Origin: JAHEJA01 sp965657215
GTDB lineage: Bacteria > Pseudomonadota > Alphaproteobacteria > Rhodobacterales > Rhodobacteraceae
Direction: 5' to 3'
Assembly: GCA_965657215.1 (NCBI GenBank)
Contig: CBFHNR010000011.1
Span: 26,199 to 90,198 of the forward strand
Length of the DNA stretch: 64,000 nucleotides
In this document: positions 8,969-18,700 of the stretch, piece by piece
How the letters are laid out: every line of letters starts with the position of its first letter
Position numbering within the stretch: the stretch's first letter is position 1
The notes under the pieces: generated by a model
The model's input: only the letters and a program-made list of their open reading frames with translations
Database searches by the model: none
What the model was told of the DNA's origin: nothing
Position numbers and translations under genes: made by a program

Positions 8969-9874
8969 TTAAAAAGATATTCCATTTCGCAAACCAAAGG
9001 CGCAGACCATCATGCCCGACACGAACATCAAGACGCCCGTTGCATTGTACCAAGGCGCCAATCGTTTCGGATCTTGTAAGAGACGGCGAATGGCAAGCAG
9101 TTGGCCGCCTATCAAAGCGGCGATAACCATCGCATAGCTCGTCAATCCCCAAGAGACCAAGAGGCCGACCAGAATTGTCTGGGGGACAACCATAATGATT
9201 GCCGCGGCTCTTGCTGCGTTTACGGGGCCTAGGGTAACAGGCAATGAACGTATGCCAAGCTTTGTGTCACCCTCTAACGCTTTGAAGTCATTGAGGGTCA
9301 TGATGCCATGCGCGCCAATGGCATAGAGCAGGGCGCTTATCAAGATTTCTGTGCGGGGCAAGTCTTGCAACATAATTGCCGCCCCTGTGAACCAAGGGAT
9401 GCCTTCATAGCAAAGCCCAACTAATCCAGGGCCAAGCCATCCAGATCTCTTTAATCGAACAGGTTCAGCGGAATAGGCCCATGCTGCAATCACCGCAAAG
9501 ATGGTTGCATAAAACCCCCATTTTCCAAGGGTCCATCCCACAAAGATTGCCGCTAAGGACATCGCCAAAGCGATCCACAACCCCCAGAGACCAGGCATAC
9601 GGCCCGAGGGAATAGGGCGGTGGGGCTCATTGATAAAGTCGACGTGTCGGTCACACCAATCATTCGCCGCTTGGCTCATGCCACAGACCAAGGGTCCAGC
9701 GAGAAAGATACCGACCAAAACGATCCACCAGTTTTGCAAAATCGGCGTGCCTGATGAGACAACACCACAGGAAAAGGCCCACATTGGCGGGAACCACGTG
9801 ATCGGCTTTAGCAGCTCAAGTGCGACGCTCGGTTTAGGGAAGCGCGCAATCTGTTCTAAATTTGTGACACTCAT
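8969..9874 (-). CDS. bchG: Bacteriochlorophyll a synthase (geranylgeranyl transferase)
   Basis: The 301-residue UbiA-family prenyltransferase has eight or nine membrane helices and the two aspartate-rich prenyl-diphosphate motifs: NDWCDRHVDFINEPHRPIPSG (about 88-108) and NDFKALEGDTKLG (about 210-222). It esterifies bacteriochlorophyllide a with geranylgeranyl diphosphate. The ATG lies only 2 bp from a PpsR-type operator. In Rhodobacter bchE and bchJ precede bchG; here bchG is the first gene of its block and ppsR follows directly upstream. Confidence 0.96.
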   Translation of the reverse strand: MSVTNLEQIARFPKPSVALELLKPITWFPPMWAFSCGVVSSGTPILQNWWIVLVGIFLAGPLVCGMSQAANDWCDRHVDFINEPHRPIPSGRMPGLWGLWIALAMSLAAIFVGWTLGKWGFYATIFAVIAAWAYSAEPVRLKRSGWLGPGLVGLCYEGIPWFTGAAIMLQDLPRTEILISALLYAIGAHGIMTLNDFKALEGDTKLGIRSLPVTLGPVNAARAAAIIMVVPQTILVGLLVSWGLTSYAMVIAALIGGQLLAIRRLLQDPKRLAPWYNATGVLMFVSGMMVCAFGLRNGISF

Positions 9875-9875
9875 G

Positions 9876-9893
9876 TGTCCACTATTGTTTACA
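9876..9893. promoter_or_regulatory. PpsR/CrtJ-type operator upstream of bchG
   Basis: TGTCCACTATTGTTTACA fits TGT-N12-ACA exactly and sits 2 bp before the bchG start codon. Single matches occur by chance about once per 4 kb, so position is the main support. Confidence 0.55.
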
Positions 9894-9967
9894 TTTAATT
9901 GCCTTGCAACATAAATCTTAAACCAACCGCCAGTGCGATTGGATCAATTTTGCAAACGGGAGTTGGT

Positions 9968-11377
9968 TTAAATGTCGAACTTGCTCAGTTTGACGTAGAG
10001 ACTTTGACGTGACAATCCGAGCATCTCAGCCGCGGCCGCGCGATTGTTATTGGTCATTTCAAGGGCTGTTTCGATACAGATTTTTTCAATGACATCTGTG
10101 GTCTCTGATACAATCTCTTTCAGCGTTGCGTTGCCAACCAAATCCTTGGCAGATCCCTCATCGCGCGACATCGGGGTTGCGGCCCTCTGTTTGGATGGGG
10201 CAGCTGCCTCAAAGCTCGATGTTTCTCGAAGGATAAAGGCAATAAGGGCGTTTTCGCTCGCTTGGTTTTTGGACACCGACGTTTCAACTTTGATCTTTGA
10301 TCCAAAGGCGCTCTTTAGGTGCGTCGCATAGGTTTTGACGGAGCCCGATTTCAACACGTTTTCCAACATGACAGCCAGGTCAATTTGACCACGACCCAAG
10401 AAATCGGCCAAGGAATGCGCAATGACATCTTTCTTTTGACCAACGTTCACCAAATCAAGGAAGCGTTCATTGGTATAATGAATCTTGCCCTGTCCATCGG
10501 TGAATATCATCGCATCCGAGCTATTGTGGAAGACAGATATCAGATTAGAGATAAACGTATCATCAGAGGTGCTAACATCCGTGTCTGTAAGGACTTTGCA
10601 CATCAACACTTTCTGACCAGCGGTGCGGTATAACTCACATGAAAGCTCTAAGTCTTGCGCAGCTCCATTGCACTCGAACTGTGACACAATGCTGTGGTTG
10701 TTTTGCGCGGCCAGAGACATGCGTTCAACAAAATCGCGCTTTTCGGCTGACTTGACCAAACGCGATTGAAATTTTGTTCCACTTAAACTGTCCATTTCGC
10801 TGCCGAACATGTCAGCGAGTGCTTGGTTGCAATGAAGGATAGTTCCTGAATCCGCATTGATAAGAGCAATTGGGTCCGTAGTGTGCTTCATCAACATTTT
10901 GAAATGAGCATCGAATTCGCGGCGCTCTTCGTTGCTTTTCTCAACGGCGAGCTGGGCTTGGACCAAGCGTTGCTGCGTCTCTGAGAGGCCGCGCAAATCG
11001 CGTCCGAGCATGAGAATTTTGTTATGCGTTCCCAAGCAGTGGAAATTATAGCGTACAGGGAATTTCCACTTTGCATTATCTTTGTGGTTTAGCTCTAGAC
11101 CGTAAAGGATGGTCTCGCCACCTTGAAGTCTTTTGAGGGCCTTATCAAGCTTTGGGAGGCTATCTGGAGCCAAAAATTTCGTCAGCGGGTGCGTTTCCCA
11201 ATGACTAAGATCACCGTATGACTCGTTCGGTGAATTCAGCAAAACCGAATGGATTGTGCAATCCATGTCAATGAGGAGGGCGATATCAGATGATGTCGCA
11301 AGAATACCCCCGAGGTATTCTGGTTCGATCATCGGAATTGCACCGAATTCCCAAGACAGGCTTGAATTGCTCTTCAT
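9968..11377 (-). CDS. ppsR: Redox/light-responsive photosynthesis repressor PpsR (CrtJ)
   Basis: The 469-residue protein has an N-terminal domain, PAS-like modules around residues 25-130, 160-260 and 275-385 joined by a helix (residues about 130-155), and a C-terminal FIS-type helix-turn-helix (ALEMTNNNRAAAAEMLGLSRQSLYVKL, about 438-464). PpsR represses bch, crt and puc genes under oxygen. Cys434 lies just before the HTH, where the redox-sensitive cysteine of CrtJ/PpsR is found; Cys260 may match the second. It shares a TAATG junction with ppaA upstream. Target operators are visible across the cluster. Confidence 0.95.
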   Translation of the reverse strand: MKSNSSLSWEFGAIPMIEPEYLGGILATSSDIALLIDMDCTIHSVLLNSPNESYGDLSHWETHPLTKFLAPDSLPKLDKALKRLQGGETILYGLELNHKDNAKWKFPVRYNFHCLGTHNKILMLGRDLRGLSETQQRLVQAQLAVEKSNEERREFDAHFKMLMKHTTDPIALINADSGTILHCNQALADMFGSEMDSLSGTKFQSRLVKSAEKRDFVERMSLAAQNNHSIVSQFECNGAAQDLELSCELYRTAGQKVLMCKVLTDTDVSTSDDTFISNLISVFHNSSDAMIFTDGQGKIHYTNERFLDLVNVGQKKDVIAHSLADFLGRGQIDLAVMLENVLKSGSVKTYATHLKSAFGSKIKVETSVSKNQASENALIAFILRETSSFEAAAPSKQRAATPMSRDEGSAKDLVGNATLKEIVSETTDVIEKICIETALEMTNNNRAAAAEMLGLSRQSLYVKLSKFDI

Positions 11378-12168
11378 TATTTTGCTCCCTCAAGTCGCCG
11401 CAACTTTCGCAGCTTTGGTAGTCTATAGTCTATATTGCCAATCAGAACGTCAAGGTCATTGGTCGCCACGTCGAATTGGTTAGGTATCGTCTCTATACGG
11501 TCACAGTACAGAATTGGACCACCCAAAGCGAAAAGGGGGCGTGCCCCTCCTTTGGGGTGTATTGATTTAATGCAGTCTGCATACTGCTGCGTTATCTCGT
11601 TTTCAGCAGATGAAAAAAGGACCGCATCAAATTCTTGCTCTTGAAGGAGATCGACAATTTGTTCTTGGGTCGTCCCAATTTCAACCTTTACAGAAAGCCC
11701 TAGTCTGCGCAGCTTGTCGGTAAGCACCAAGGCGCCCAAAGTGTGCTGCTCTTGGCAGAACACAACGACAAGTACGCATTTTCCATCTTGGTCACGTAGC
11801 TCTTGTTCACGCTCATTGATAATTCGCTTTAAAAGCAAGTGGAGGTGTGATGTGCCAATGGTCACATCGGAAAACCCCAACGTGTCATCGGCCCATTTTT
11901 GGCCAAGAGCACGTGCTGCGTTTGGGATAATGTGATCAATGATTGCATCGCCATTGACCCCTTTTTTCACTAAATGCGCGAGGGCGTCATCGGGCGTAAA
12001 CTTGCTGGACAATGAGTAGTTTTCCAACCATCCGGTGACTGTATCAAATAAAGCTGACTTTGACGGCCTGATATGCGTGCTGGCATCGGTCATGGCCTTG
12101 TTTGCAAGCCGCGCAATGTCGGATTGCTGAAGGCCTGATGTGTTCAAATTTGTGTTCTGTTTTTTCAA
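11377..12168 (-). CDS. ppaA: B12-binding photosynthesis regulator PpaA/AerR
   Basis: The 263-residue protein has the cobalamin-binding SCHIC-type domain of AerR/PpaA. A helical part (about 35-125) ending DVTIGTSHLHLL is followed by VVVFCQEQHTLGALVL, whose His142 is the likely cobalt ligand, and by a Rossmann-like half (LFALGGPILYCDR). AerR/PpaA modulates CrtJ/PpsR binding in response to light and B12. The stop overlaps the ppsR start (TAATG), so regulator and antirepressor are made together. A PpsR-type site lies 48 bp upstream, suggesting autoregulation. Confidence 0.93.
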   Translation of the reverse strand: MKKQNTNLNTSGLQQSDIARLANKAMTDASTHIRPSKSALFDTVTGWLENYSLSSKFTPDDALAHLVKKGVNGDAIIDHIIPNAARALGQKWADDTLGFSDVTIGTSHLHLLLKRIINEREQELRDQDGKCVLVVVFCQEQHTLGALVLTDKLRRLGLSVKVEIGTTQEQIVDLLQEQEFDAVLFSSAENEITQQYADCIKSIHPKGGARPLFALGGPILYCDRIETIPNQFDVATNDLDVLIGNIDYRLPKLRKLRRLEGAK

Positions 12169-12215
12169 TTTTCGTCCCCAGTCATATCAAACAAGGGCGA
12201 CGCAAAAAAAGCACA

Positions 12216-12233
12216 TGTTGTGTTAGACTTACA
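12216..12233. promoter_or_regulatory. PpsR/CrtJ-type operator upstream of ppaA-ppsR
   Basis: TGTTGTGTTAGACTTACA fits TGT-N12-ACA. It lies 48 bp before the ppaA start in the 321-bp divergent gap between ppaA and bchF. Confidence 0.5.
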
Positions 12234-12348
12234 CTGATGCTCTCAAATTTGGGGTGATCTGTCAATTTTTTCACTCACCTTTTCGTCGTTTTTATTACCG
12301 CTTATCTGTGGCGACGGTTTCCCGACACCGACAGAGTCACATTCTATC

Positions 12349-12399
12349 TGTATAAAGTTTTTTACACACAAAGCGTGAATATGTAAGTTTTTATTGACA
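12349..12399. promoter_or_regulatory. Pair of PpsR/CrtJ-type operators upstream of bchF
   Basis: Two exact TGT-N12-ACA sites, TGTATAAAGTTTTTTACA (12349-12366) and TGTAAGTTTTTATTGACA (12382-12399), are separated by 15 bp, about 33 bp centre to centre or three helical turns. They lie 90-140 bp before bchF, the first gene of the long bch-puh superoperon. The second ends in TTGACA-like sequence that could serve as a -35 box. Confidence 0.65.
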
Positions 12400-12489
12400 T
12401 AATTTTTTACTAAGCGATACTTTGACAGAAAGAAGCGTTTCACAAAAGCGCCTGCACTGAGGTGCGATGAAACAAGGGAACATGGGGTT

Positions 12490-12951
12490 TTGCTCTATAC
12501 ATCTGAACAAAAACAACGCCGCGATTCGACTGTCTGGACAGTGGTTCAAGGCGTGTTAGCGCCGATGCAGTTTCTCGTGTTTTTGGTGTCTGTGGCGCTT
12601 GTCTTGCGATACCTGACGACAGGTGACGGATATGCACTGGCGACATATTCCATCATTCTTAAGACTGCATTTTTGCTTTTGATAATGGTGACGGGTGCAA
12701 TCTGGGAAAAGGTTGTTTTCGGGCAATATCTTCTTGCACCAGCGTTCTTCTGGGAGGATGTGGTGAGCTTTTTTGTAATCGCACTCCATCTTGGCTATGT
12801 GATCGCGCTCATGATAAATATTACGTCAAAGCAACAGCTTATGGCTTTGGCCTTGGTGGCTTATGCCGCCTATATCGTCAACGCCCTTCAGTTTATCTTA
12901 AAGTTACGCGCAGCACGCCTGCAATCTACGACTGGAGCCAGTTATGCCTGA
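12490..12951 (+). CDS. bchF: 2-vinyl bacteriochlorophyllide hydratase
   Basis: The 153-residue membrane protein has four hydrophobic segments and family-typical stretches (RRDSTVWTVVQGVLAPMQF, VTGAIWEKVVFGQYL, APAFFWEDVVSF). BchF hydrates the C3 vinyl group to hydroxyethyl. The start is a TTG at 12490 with AAGGGAA (12473-12480) at suitable spacing; no in-frame ATG precedes it, and the known N terminus begins just there. It overlaps bchN by 8 bp. Confidence 0.93.
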   Translation: MLYTSEQKQRRDSTVWTVVQGVLAPMQFLVFLVSVALVLRYLTTGDGYALATYSIILKTAFLLLIMVTGAIWEKVVFGQYLLAPAFFWEDVVSFFVIALHLGYVIALMINITSKQQLMALALVAYAAYIVNALQFILKLRAARLQSTTGASYA

Positions 12952-14221
12952 AGACATTCCTGTTATGGGCTGCGCTCAAGCGCCGATTTTAAAGGAACGT
13001 GGTCAGCACGAAGTGTTCTGTGGATTGACCTCAATCATCTGGTTGCATCGTAAAATGCAGGATGCATTTTTTCTGGTTGTTGGATCAAGAACCTGCGCGC
13101 ATCTGCTACAAAGTGCGGCCGGTGTGATGATTTTTGCCGAGCCTCGGTTTGCCACAGCAATCCTTGAGGAAACTGATTTGGCAGGCATGGCAGACGCACA
13201 TGATGAATTGGATCGCACCGTCGCAGAGCTACTGTCAAGGCGGCCTGACATTAAGCGCCTGTTCCTCGTTGGATCCTGTCCCTCTGAGGTGATCAAGATT
13301 GATTTGGCGACGATGGCTGAAAAACTATCGCAAAAACATGCGCCAGCTGTAAATGTGGTAAATTTTTCAGGCTCTGGTATCGAAACGACGTTCACGCAGG
13401 GCGAAGATGCCTGTCTTGAAGCGATGATTCGTGATCTTGGCGAGACAGATAAAACCCAGCTCGCCATTCTCGGCGCTCTTCCTGATGTCGTGGAAGACCA
13501 AATGATGCGGCTCCTTGCTGACATGGGGCTGTCTAACGTTCTTGTCCTGCCGAATGCCAAGGTTGAGGAGGGGTTGGCCGTTGGGCCCAATACCCACTTC
13601 ATCTGTGCGCAGCCCTTTTTGGGGGCGACCTATGATGAAATGTGCCGCCGCAGGGCGAAACCGATTAACGCGCCGTTTCCTTTTGGCGTGAATGGAACAA
13701 CAGCATGGCTCAAGGCAATTGCTGATCGCTTTGATGTCCCTGAGAATACATTCCAAGCCGCAATATCCGCTCCCAAAGCACGCGCAGAGGCGGCCATTGC
13801 CAAAGTGTCTCATGATCTAACAGGACGCCGCATTTTCTTTTTCCCAGATAGCCAGCTGGAAATTCCATTAGCGCGGTTTTTGACCCAAGAATGTGGGATG
13901 GAGCTTACCGAAGTAGGAAGCCCTTATATTCACCGCGACTTGGTGGGTGCGGATCTGGACGCTTTGCCCGACCACGTTGTGATCTCTGAAGGGCAGGATG
14001 TTGATAAACAGCTTGAACGCCTTGCTCAAGTCGCCCCTGATTTGACGGTTTGTGGATTAGGCCTTGCTAATCCGCTTGAGGCCCAAGGCTTAACCACGAA
14101 ATGGGCCATCGAATTGGTCTTTAGCCCCATTCATTTCTACGAACAGGCGGCGGATTTGGCGAATTTATTTGCCCGCCCCTTGATCCGAGCGGAGAAACTA
14201 AAAGTGGGGCAGGTCGCATGA
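12944..14221 (+). CDS. bchN: Light-independent protochlorophyllide reductase subunit N
   Basis: The 425-residue nitrogenase-like subunit shows the cysteines that bind the NB [4Fe-4S] cluster (EVFCGLTSIIW, SRTCAHLLQ, VGSCPSEV). With BchB it forms the catalytic (NB)2 component that reduces ring D of protochlorophyllide with electrons from BchL. The start lies 8 bp inside bchF and the end overlaps bchB by ATGA, so the three are translationally coupled. Confidence 0.97.
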   Translation: MPEDIPVMGCAQAPILKERGQHEVFCGLTSIIWLHRKMQDAFFLVVGSRTCAHLLQSAAGVMIFAEPRFATAILEETDLAGMADAHDELDRTVAELLSRRPDIKRLFLVGSCPSEVIKIDLATMAEKLSQKHAPAVNVVNFSGSGIETTFTQGEDACLEAMIRDLGETDKTQLAILGALPDVVEDQMMRLLADMGLSNVLVLPNAKVEEGLAVGPNTHFICAQPFLGATYDEMCRRRAKPINAPFPFGVNGTTAWLKAIADRFDVPENTFQAAISAPKARAEAAIAKVSHDLTGRRIFFFPDSQLEIPLARFLTQECGMELTEVGSPYIHRDLVGADLDALPDHVVISEGQDVDKQLERLAQVAPDLTVCGLGLANPLEAQGLTTKWAIELVFSPIHFYEQAADLANLFARPLIRAEKLKVGQVA

Positions 14222-15738
14222 AGCTGTCTGTTTGGACATATGAAGGCCCCCCTCACATCGGTGCTATTCGCGTGGCAACGGGGATGCAAAAGGTTCATCT
14301 GGTCTTGCATGCGCCGCAAGGGGACACCTACGCCGATCTTTTGTTTACCATGATCGAGCGGCGCAATCATCGCCCGCCCGTCACCTACACGACCTTTCAA
14401 GCTCGTGATTTAGGCTCGGATACGGCGACATTGTTCAAAACAGCCTGCCTAGAGGCCTATGAACGCTCTAAACCCGATCTTTTGCTGGTTGGGGCGTCCT
14501 GTACCGCTGAATTGATCCAAGATGATCCAGGGGGTTTGGCTGAGGCACTTGGGCTTCCTATTCCTGTGGTCGCGCTTGAGCTTCCGAGTTATCAGCGCAA
14601 AGAGAACTTTGGCGCGGATGAAACCTTTTATCAGATTGTGCGCAAACTGGCGCATCCTGTTGAAAAATCTGAAAACCTCACGTGTAACCTGATCGGGCCA
14701 ACGGCTCTGGGATTTCGTCACCGTGATGATATCGTTGAGTTGACGAAATTGCTGGATAGCCTTGGCATTGATGTGAATGTCTGCGCGCCCATGGGCGCAA
14801 CGCCTGCGGATATCGCGGACCTTGGTCGCGCGCATTTCAATGTGTTGATGTACCCTGAAACAGGGGAGGCGGCCTGTCGGTATCTCGAAACCCACCTTGG
14901 TCAGCCTTATACAAAAACGGTTCCGATTGGGATTGGCGCGACCACGGATTTTATCCAAGAAATCGCCACTCTTATTAAGCGCCCCGACTTGCCTCAGCAA
15001 TTTGAATCGCGGCTTCCTTGGTATTCGGCATCTATTGACAGCACCTATTTGACGGGCAAACGCGTGTTTCTCTTTGGGGATGGCTCACACGTCATGACAG
15101 CGGCGCGGATTGCGCGCGACGAAATCGGGTTTGAGGTCGTTGGCATGGGGTGTTTCAACCGTGAAATGGCGCGCCCTTTGCGTCAGTTTGCCAAATCCTT
15201 CGGAGTAAAGGCGCTCATTACCGAAGACTACCTTGAGGTCGAAAAAGCCATTGCTGATCTCTCTCCTGAGCTCATCCTAGGGACTCAGATGGAACGTCAT
15301 ATCGGCAAACGTCTTGGCATTCCCTGCGCCGTGATTTCAGCCCCCGTTCACGTCCAAGATTTCCCCGCACGTTATTCCCCGCAGATGGGACCAGAAGGGG
15401 CAAATGTCATCTTTGACACTTGGGTGCACCCCTTGGTCATGGGGCTAGAAGAACATCTTTTGACAATGTTCCGCGATGATTTTGAATTTTCAGATGCCGC
15501 AGGCCCAAGCCATCATCGCGCCCATTCTCCCACTACGAATGAGACGGGTGTGCCGCAACCAGATCGGACCAGTGCCGATGTGATCTGGCTTAGTGACGCT
15601 GAAAGCGAGCTGCGCAAGATCCCGTTTTTCGTGCGCGGCAAAGCACGTCGCAATACAGAAAAATATGCAAGCGATCGGGGGGTCGATCAGATTTCCATTG
15701 ATACGCTATATGAAGCCAAGGCCTATTATGCGCGATAG
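14218..15738 (+). CDS. bchB: Light-independent protochlorophyllide reductase subunit B
   Basis: The 506-residue protein begins MKLSVWTYEGPPHIGAIRVA, which carries the aspartate/cysteine-region N terminus typical of BchB, and continues with VGASCTAELIQDDPGG and VFLFGDGSHVMTAARIA. Its C terminus has the small PCP_red-type domain (ESELRKIPFFVRGKARRNTE). It pairs with BchN in dark protochlorophyllide reductase. The 3' end overlaps bchH by 11 bp. Confidence 0.97.
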   Translation: MKLSVWTYEGPPHIGAIRVATGMQKVHLVLHAPQGDTYADLLFTMIERRNHRPPVTYTTFQARDLGSDTATLFKTACLEAYERSKPDLLLVGASCTAELIQDDPGGLAEALGLPIPVVALELPSYQRKENFGADETFYQIVRKLAHPVEKSENLTCNLIGPTALGFRHRDDIVELTKLLDSLGIDVNVCAPMGATPADIADLGRAHFNVLMYPETGEAACRYLETHLGQPYTKTVPIGIGATTDFIQEIATLIKRPDLPQQFESRLPWYSASIDSTYLTGKRVFLFGDGSHVMTAARIARDEIGFEVVGMGCFNREMARPLRQFAKSFGVKALITEDYLEVEKAIADLSPELILGTQMERHIGKRLGIPCAVISAPVHVQDFPARYSPQMGPEGANVIFDTWVHPLVMGLEEHLLTMFRDDFEFSDAAGPSHHRAHSPTTNETGVPQPDRTSADVIWLSDAESELRKIPFFVRGKARRNTEKYASDRGVDQISIDTLYEAKAYYAR

Positions 15739-18700
15739 TGGTCTCGATATCGCCCCCTATCGCATCGCGATAATTACGCTTGATGCGCATAATGCACGTC
15801 CGTGTGAGCGCGCATTGGCGGCAATGGCGGGCGATTTTCCGGGTCTGCAAGTCGATATTTTTGCAGCGGCACAATGGGGCGAGGATCCCAAATCCTTTGA
15901 TGCCGCAAAGCAGGCCATAGAGCAGGCCAATATCGTCGTTGTTAATCTGCTCTTCCTTGAAGAGCATGTGAAACCGCTCTTGCCTGTTTTATTGGCGCGC
16001 CGTGATCACTGTGACGCGATGGTGAGCATCATTTGTGATGCAGAACTGGTCAAATTGACCCGCATGGGCACATTGGATATGGGCGCCCCCGAAAGCGGGA
16101 CAATGGCGCTTTTGAAGCGGTTGCGCGGATCCTCTAAGCCGTCCACGGAAACGGGTGAAAAGAAAATGCGCATGCTGCGCCGTTTGCCCAAAATCCTTAA
16201 ATATATCCCTGGTAAGGCCCAAGATTTACGTGCTTGGTTCCTTGTGATGCAATATTGGCTTGGCGGAACAGATGACAACATCGAGGCGATGTTACGGTTC
16301 CTGATGTCTCGTTATTGTTCGATCCAAGATTGGGCAGGTGCGCGCGTAGAGCCGCCCAAGGAATACCCTGATGTTGGCCTCTATCATCCAGACCTGCCAG
16401 ATCGCATAACGGATAAGATGTCAGACCTCCCACAACTCAGCGCCCCTGTTGGGCGCGTGGGTTTGGTTTTGATGCGCTCTTATGTGTTGAGCGGAGATAG
16501 AGCGCATTATGATGCTGTGATCCGAGGGTTTGAGGCGCAAAATATTCAAGTTGTTCCTGCATTTGCGGGGGGCTTAGATGCGCGTCCTGCAATTGATGGC
16601 TATTTCCAAGACAACGGCGTTGCTCAGGTTGATGCTCTTGTGTCGCTCTCTGGATTTTCCCTTGTCGGCGGGCCTGCCTATAATAACACGGATGCTGCCG
16701 TCGAAATCCTATCGGGTCTAAACATTCCCTATATAGCCGCCCATCCGCTAGAGTTTCAAACGCTGTCACAGTGGGCTGTCTCCAAGGGCGGGTTGGGTCC
16801 GATTGAAACCACGATGTTGGTTGCACTGCCTGAATTAGATGGGGCAACCAATCCAACTGTGTTTGCCGGACGTCATGGGGAACAGGGCGGATGCGAGGGC
16901 TGTGCATATGCCTGTAAAGCCGCAGATATTCGTGCAATGGCCCCTTGTTTTGAACGGATTGATGCGCTTGTCTCGCGGACGAAAAAGCTTGTTGAGTTGA
17001 GAACATCAACGCAGGCGGACCGCAAAGTGGCCGTTGTCTTGTTTGGGTTTCCACCTAATGCAGGGGCGGCTGGAACGGCGGCCTATTTGGATGTCTTTGC
17101 CTCGCTTCACAACACATTGCTCGGCATGAAAGCAGACGGCTATACCTTGGATGTTCCTGACACTGTTGAGGAACTGCGGGAGGCTGTTTTGGGCGGAAAC
17201 GCCAAACAATTCGGCCAAGATGCCAATGTCGCGCATCGTCTTGGTGGTGACTGGATCGTTCGAAATACACCGTGGCTCGACGAGATCGAAGCCCAATGGG
17301 GAAGCGCGCCGGGACGTGTTCAATCGGACGGGAGTTCGGTGTTTGTCTTAGGTCACCAATTCGGAAATGTCTTTGTCGGCCTTCAGCCAGCCTTTGGCTA
17401 TGAGGGTGATCCGATGCGATTGCTCTTTGAAGGTGGCTTTGCCCCCACGCATGCATTTTCAAGCTTTTACCAGTGGCTTAATACGGAATTTAACGCGGAT
17501 GCGATTTTGCATTTTGGAATGCATGGCGCGCTTGAGTTTATGCCCGGCAAACAAGTTGGCTTAAACGGCAATGATTGGCCTGATCGTTTGATCGGTGATT
17601 TGCCCAATATCTATCTATATGCCTGTAACAACCCTTCTGAGGCGAGCCTTGCCAAGCGGCGGAGCAATGCGGTGACGATCACGCATTTGACACCACCTGT
17701 AAGCGCCGCGGGCCTCTACAAAGGATTACAAGAGCTTAAGGATAGCTTGACACGCTGGCGCGAGATGGCTGGTGATGATCCGCATCGCGCCGAGCTTGAG
17801 GAACTCATTGTCCAACAAGGCGAGGCCGTGGATTTTGATACCTCAGATGTTTCAAAGCTCTGGGTGACATTGCTCGAAACCGAAGAAGCCCTCGTTCCCG
17901 AAGGGCTTCATGTGGTTGGGCGGCCTTTGTCCAAGGATCAAAGTGCAGCCTATATTACAGCAGCAGGTATAGAAGTCACCGATCAGCACGCTCCCCTAAG
18001 TGAGCTCTTGGGCCGATCTACAGAAATTCCTGCGATCTTGAATGCACTGAATGCAGGATTTACATCACCCGTGGCGGGCGGGGATGTTGTGCGATCCTTG
18101 GACATTCTTCCAACGGGCCGCAATATTCACGCTTTTGATCCCTTCCGTATGCCAACAACATTTGCCTGTCGCCAAGGGGATGAGCAGGCGCGCATGTTGC
18201 TTGAGACACACGCATCATTGCCAAAAACAGTGGCTCTTGTTTTGTGGGGGTCCGACAATATCAAATCTGACGGAACCCAGATTGCTCAGGCGCTCGCGTT
18301 GATGGGCGCTAAGCCTCGGTTTGATAGCTTTGGTCGTCTTTCTGGTGCTGACTTGATCCCGCTCAATGAATTGGGGCGTCCTCGGGTTGATGTGATTATG
18401 ACCCTCTCTGGGATTTTCCGCGATCTTTTACCGCTACAAACCAAAATGCTCGCTGAGGCAGCCTATAAGGCGGCTTGCGCGGATGAAGACCCTGAACAGA
18501 ATTTCATCAAGGCTAATGTCTTGGACCATATGGCCAAAACAGGAAGTGATTTAGAAACCTCTGCTTTGCGGATTTTCTCAAATGCAGAAGGGGCCTATGG
18601 ATCGAATGTGAACCAATTGGTTGATAGCTCAAGCTTTGATGAAGAGGACGAATTGGCAGATGCCTATGAAACCCGCAAAAGCTTTGCCTATGGTCGATCT

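Noticed and set aside
12243..12443. 66-codon minus-strand frame in the ppaA-bchF gap
   Set aside because: It covers the bchF operators and has no ribosome binding site.
15593..15727. N-terminal extension of bchH inside bchB
   Set aside because: The conserved BchH N terminus starts just after ATG 15728; the extension overlaps coding bchB.
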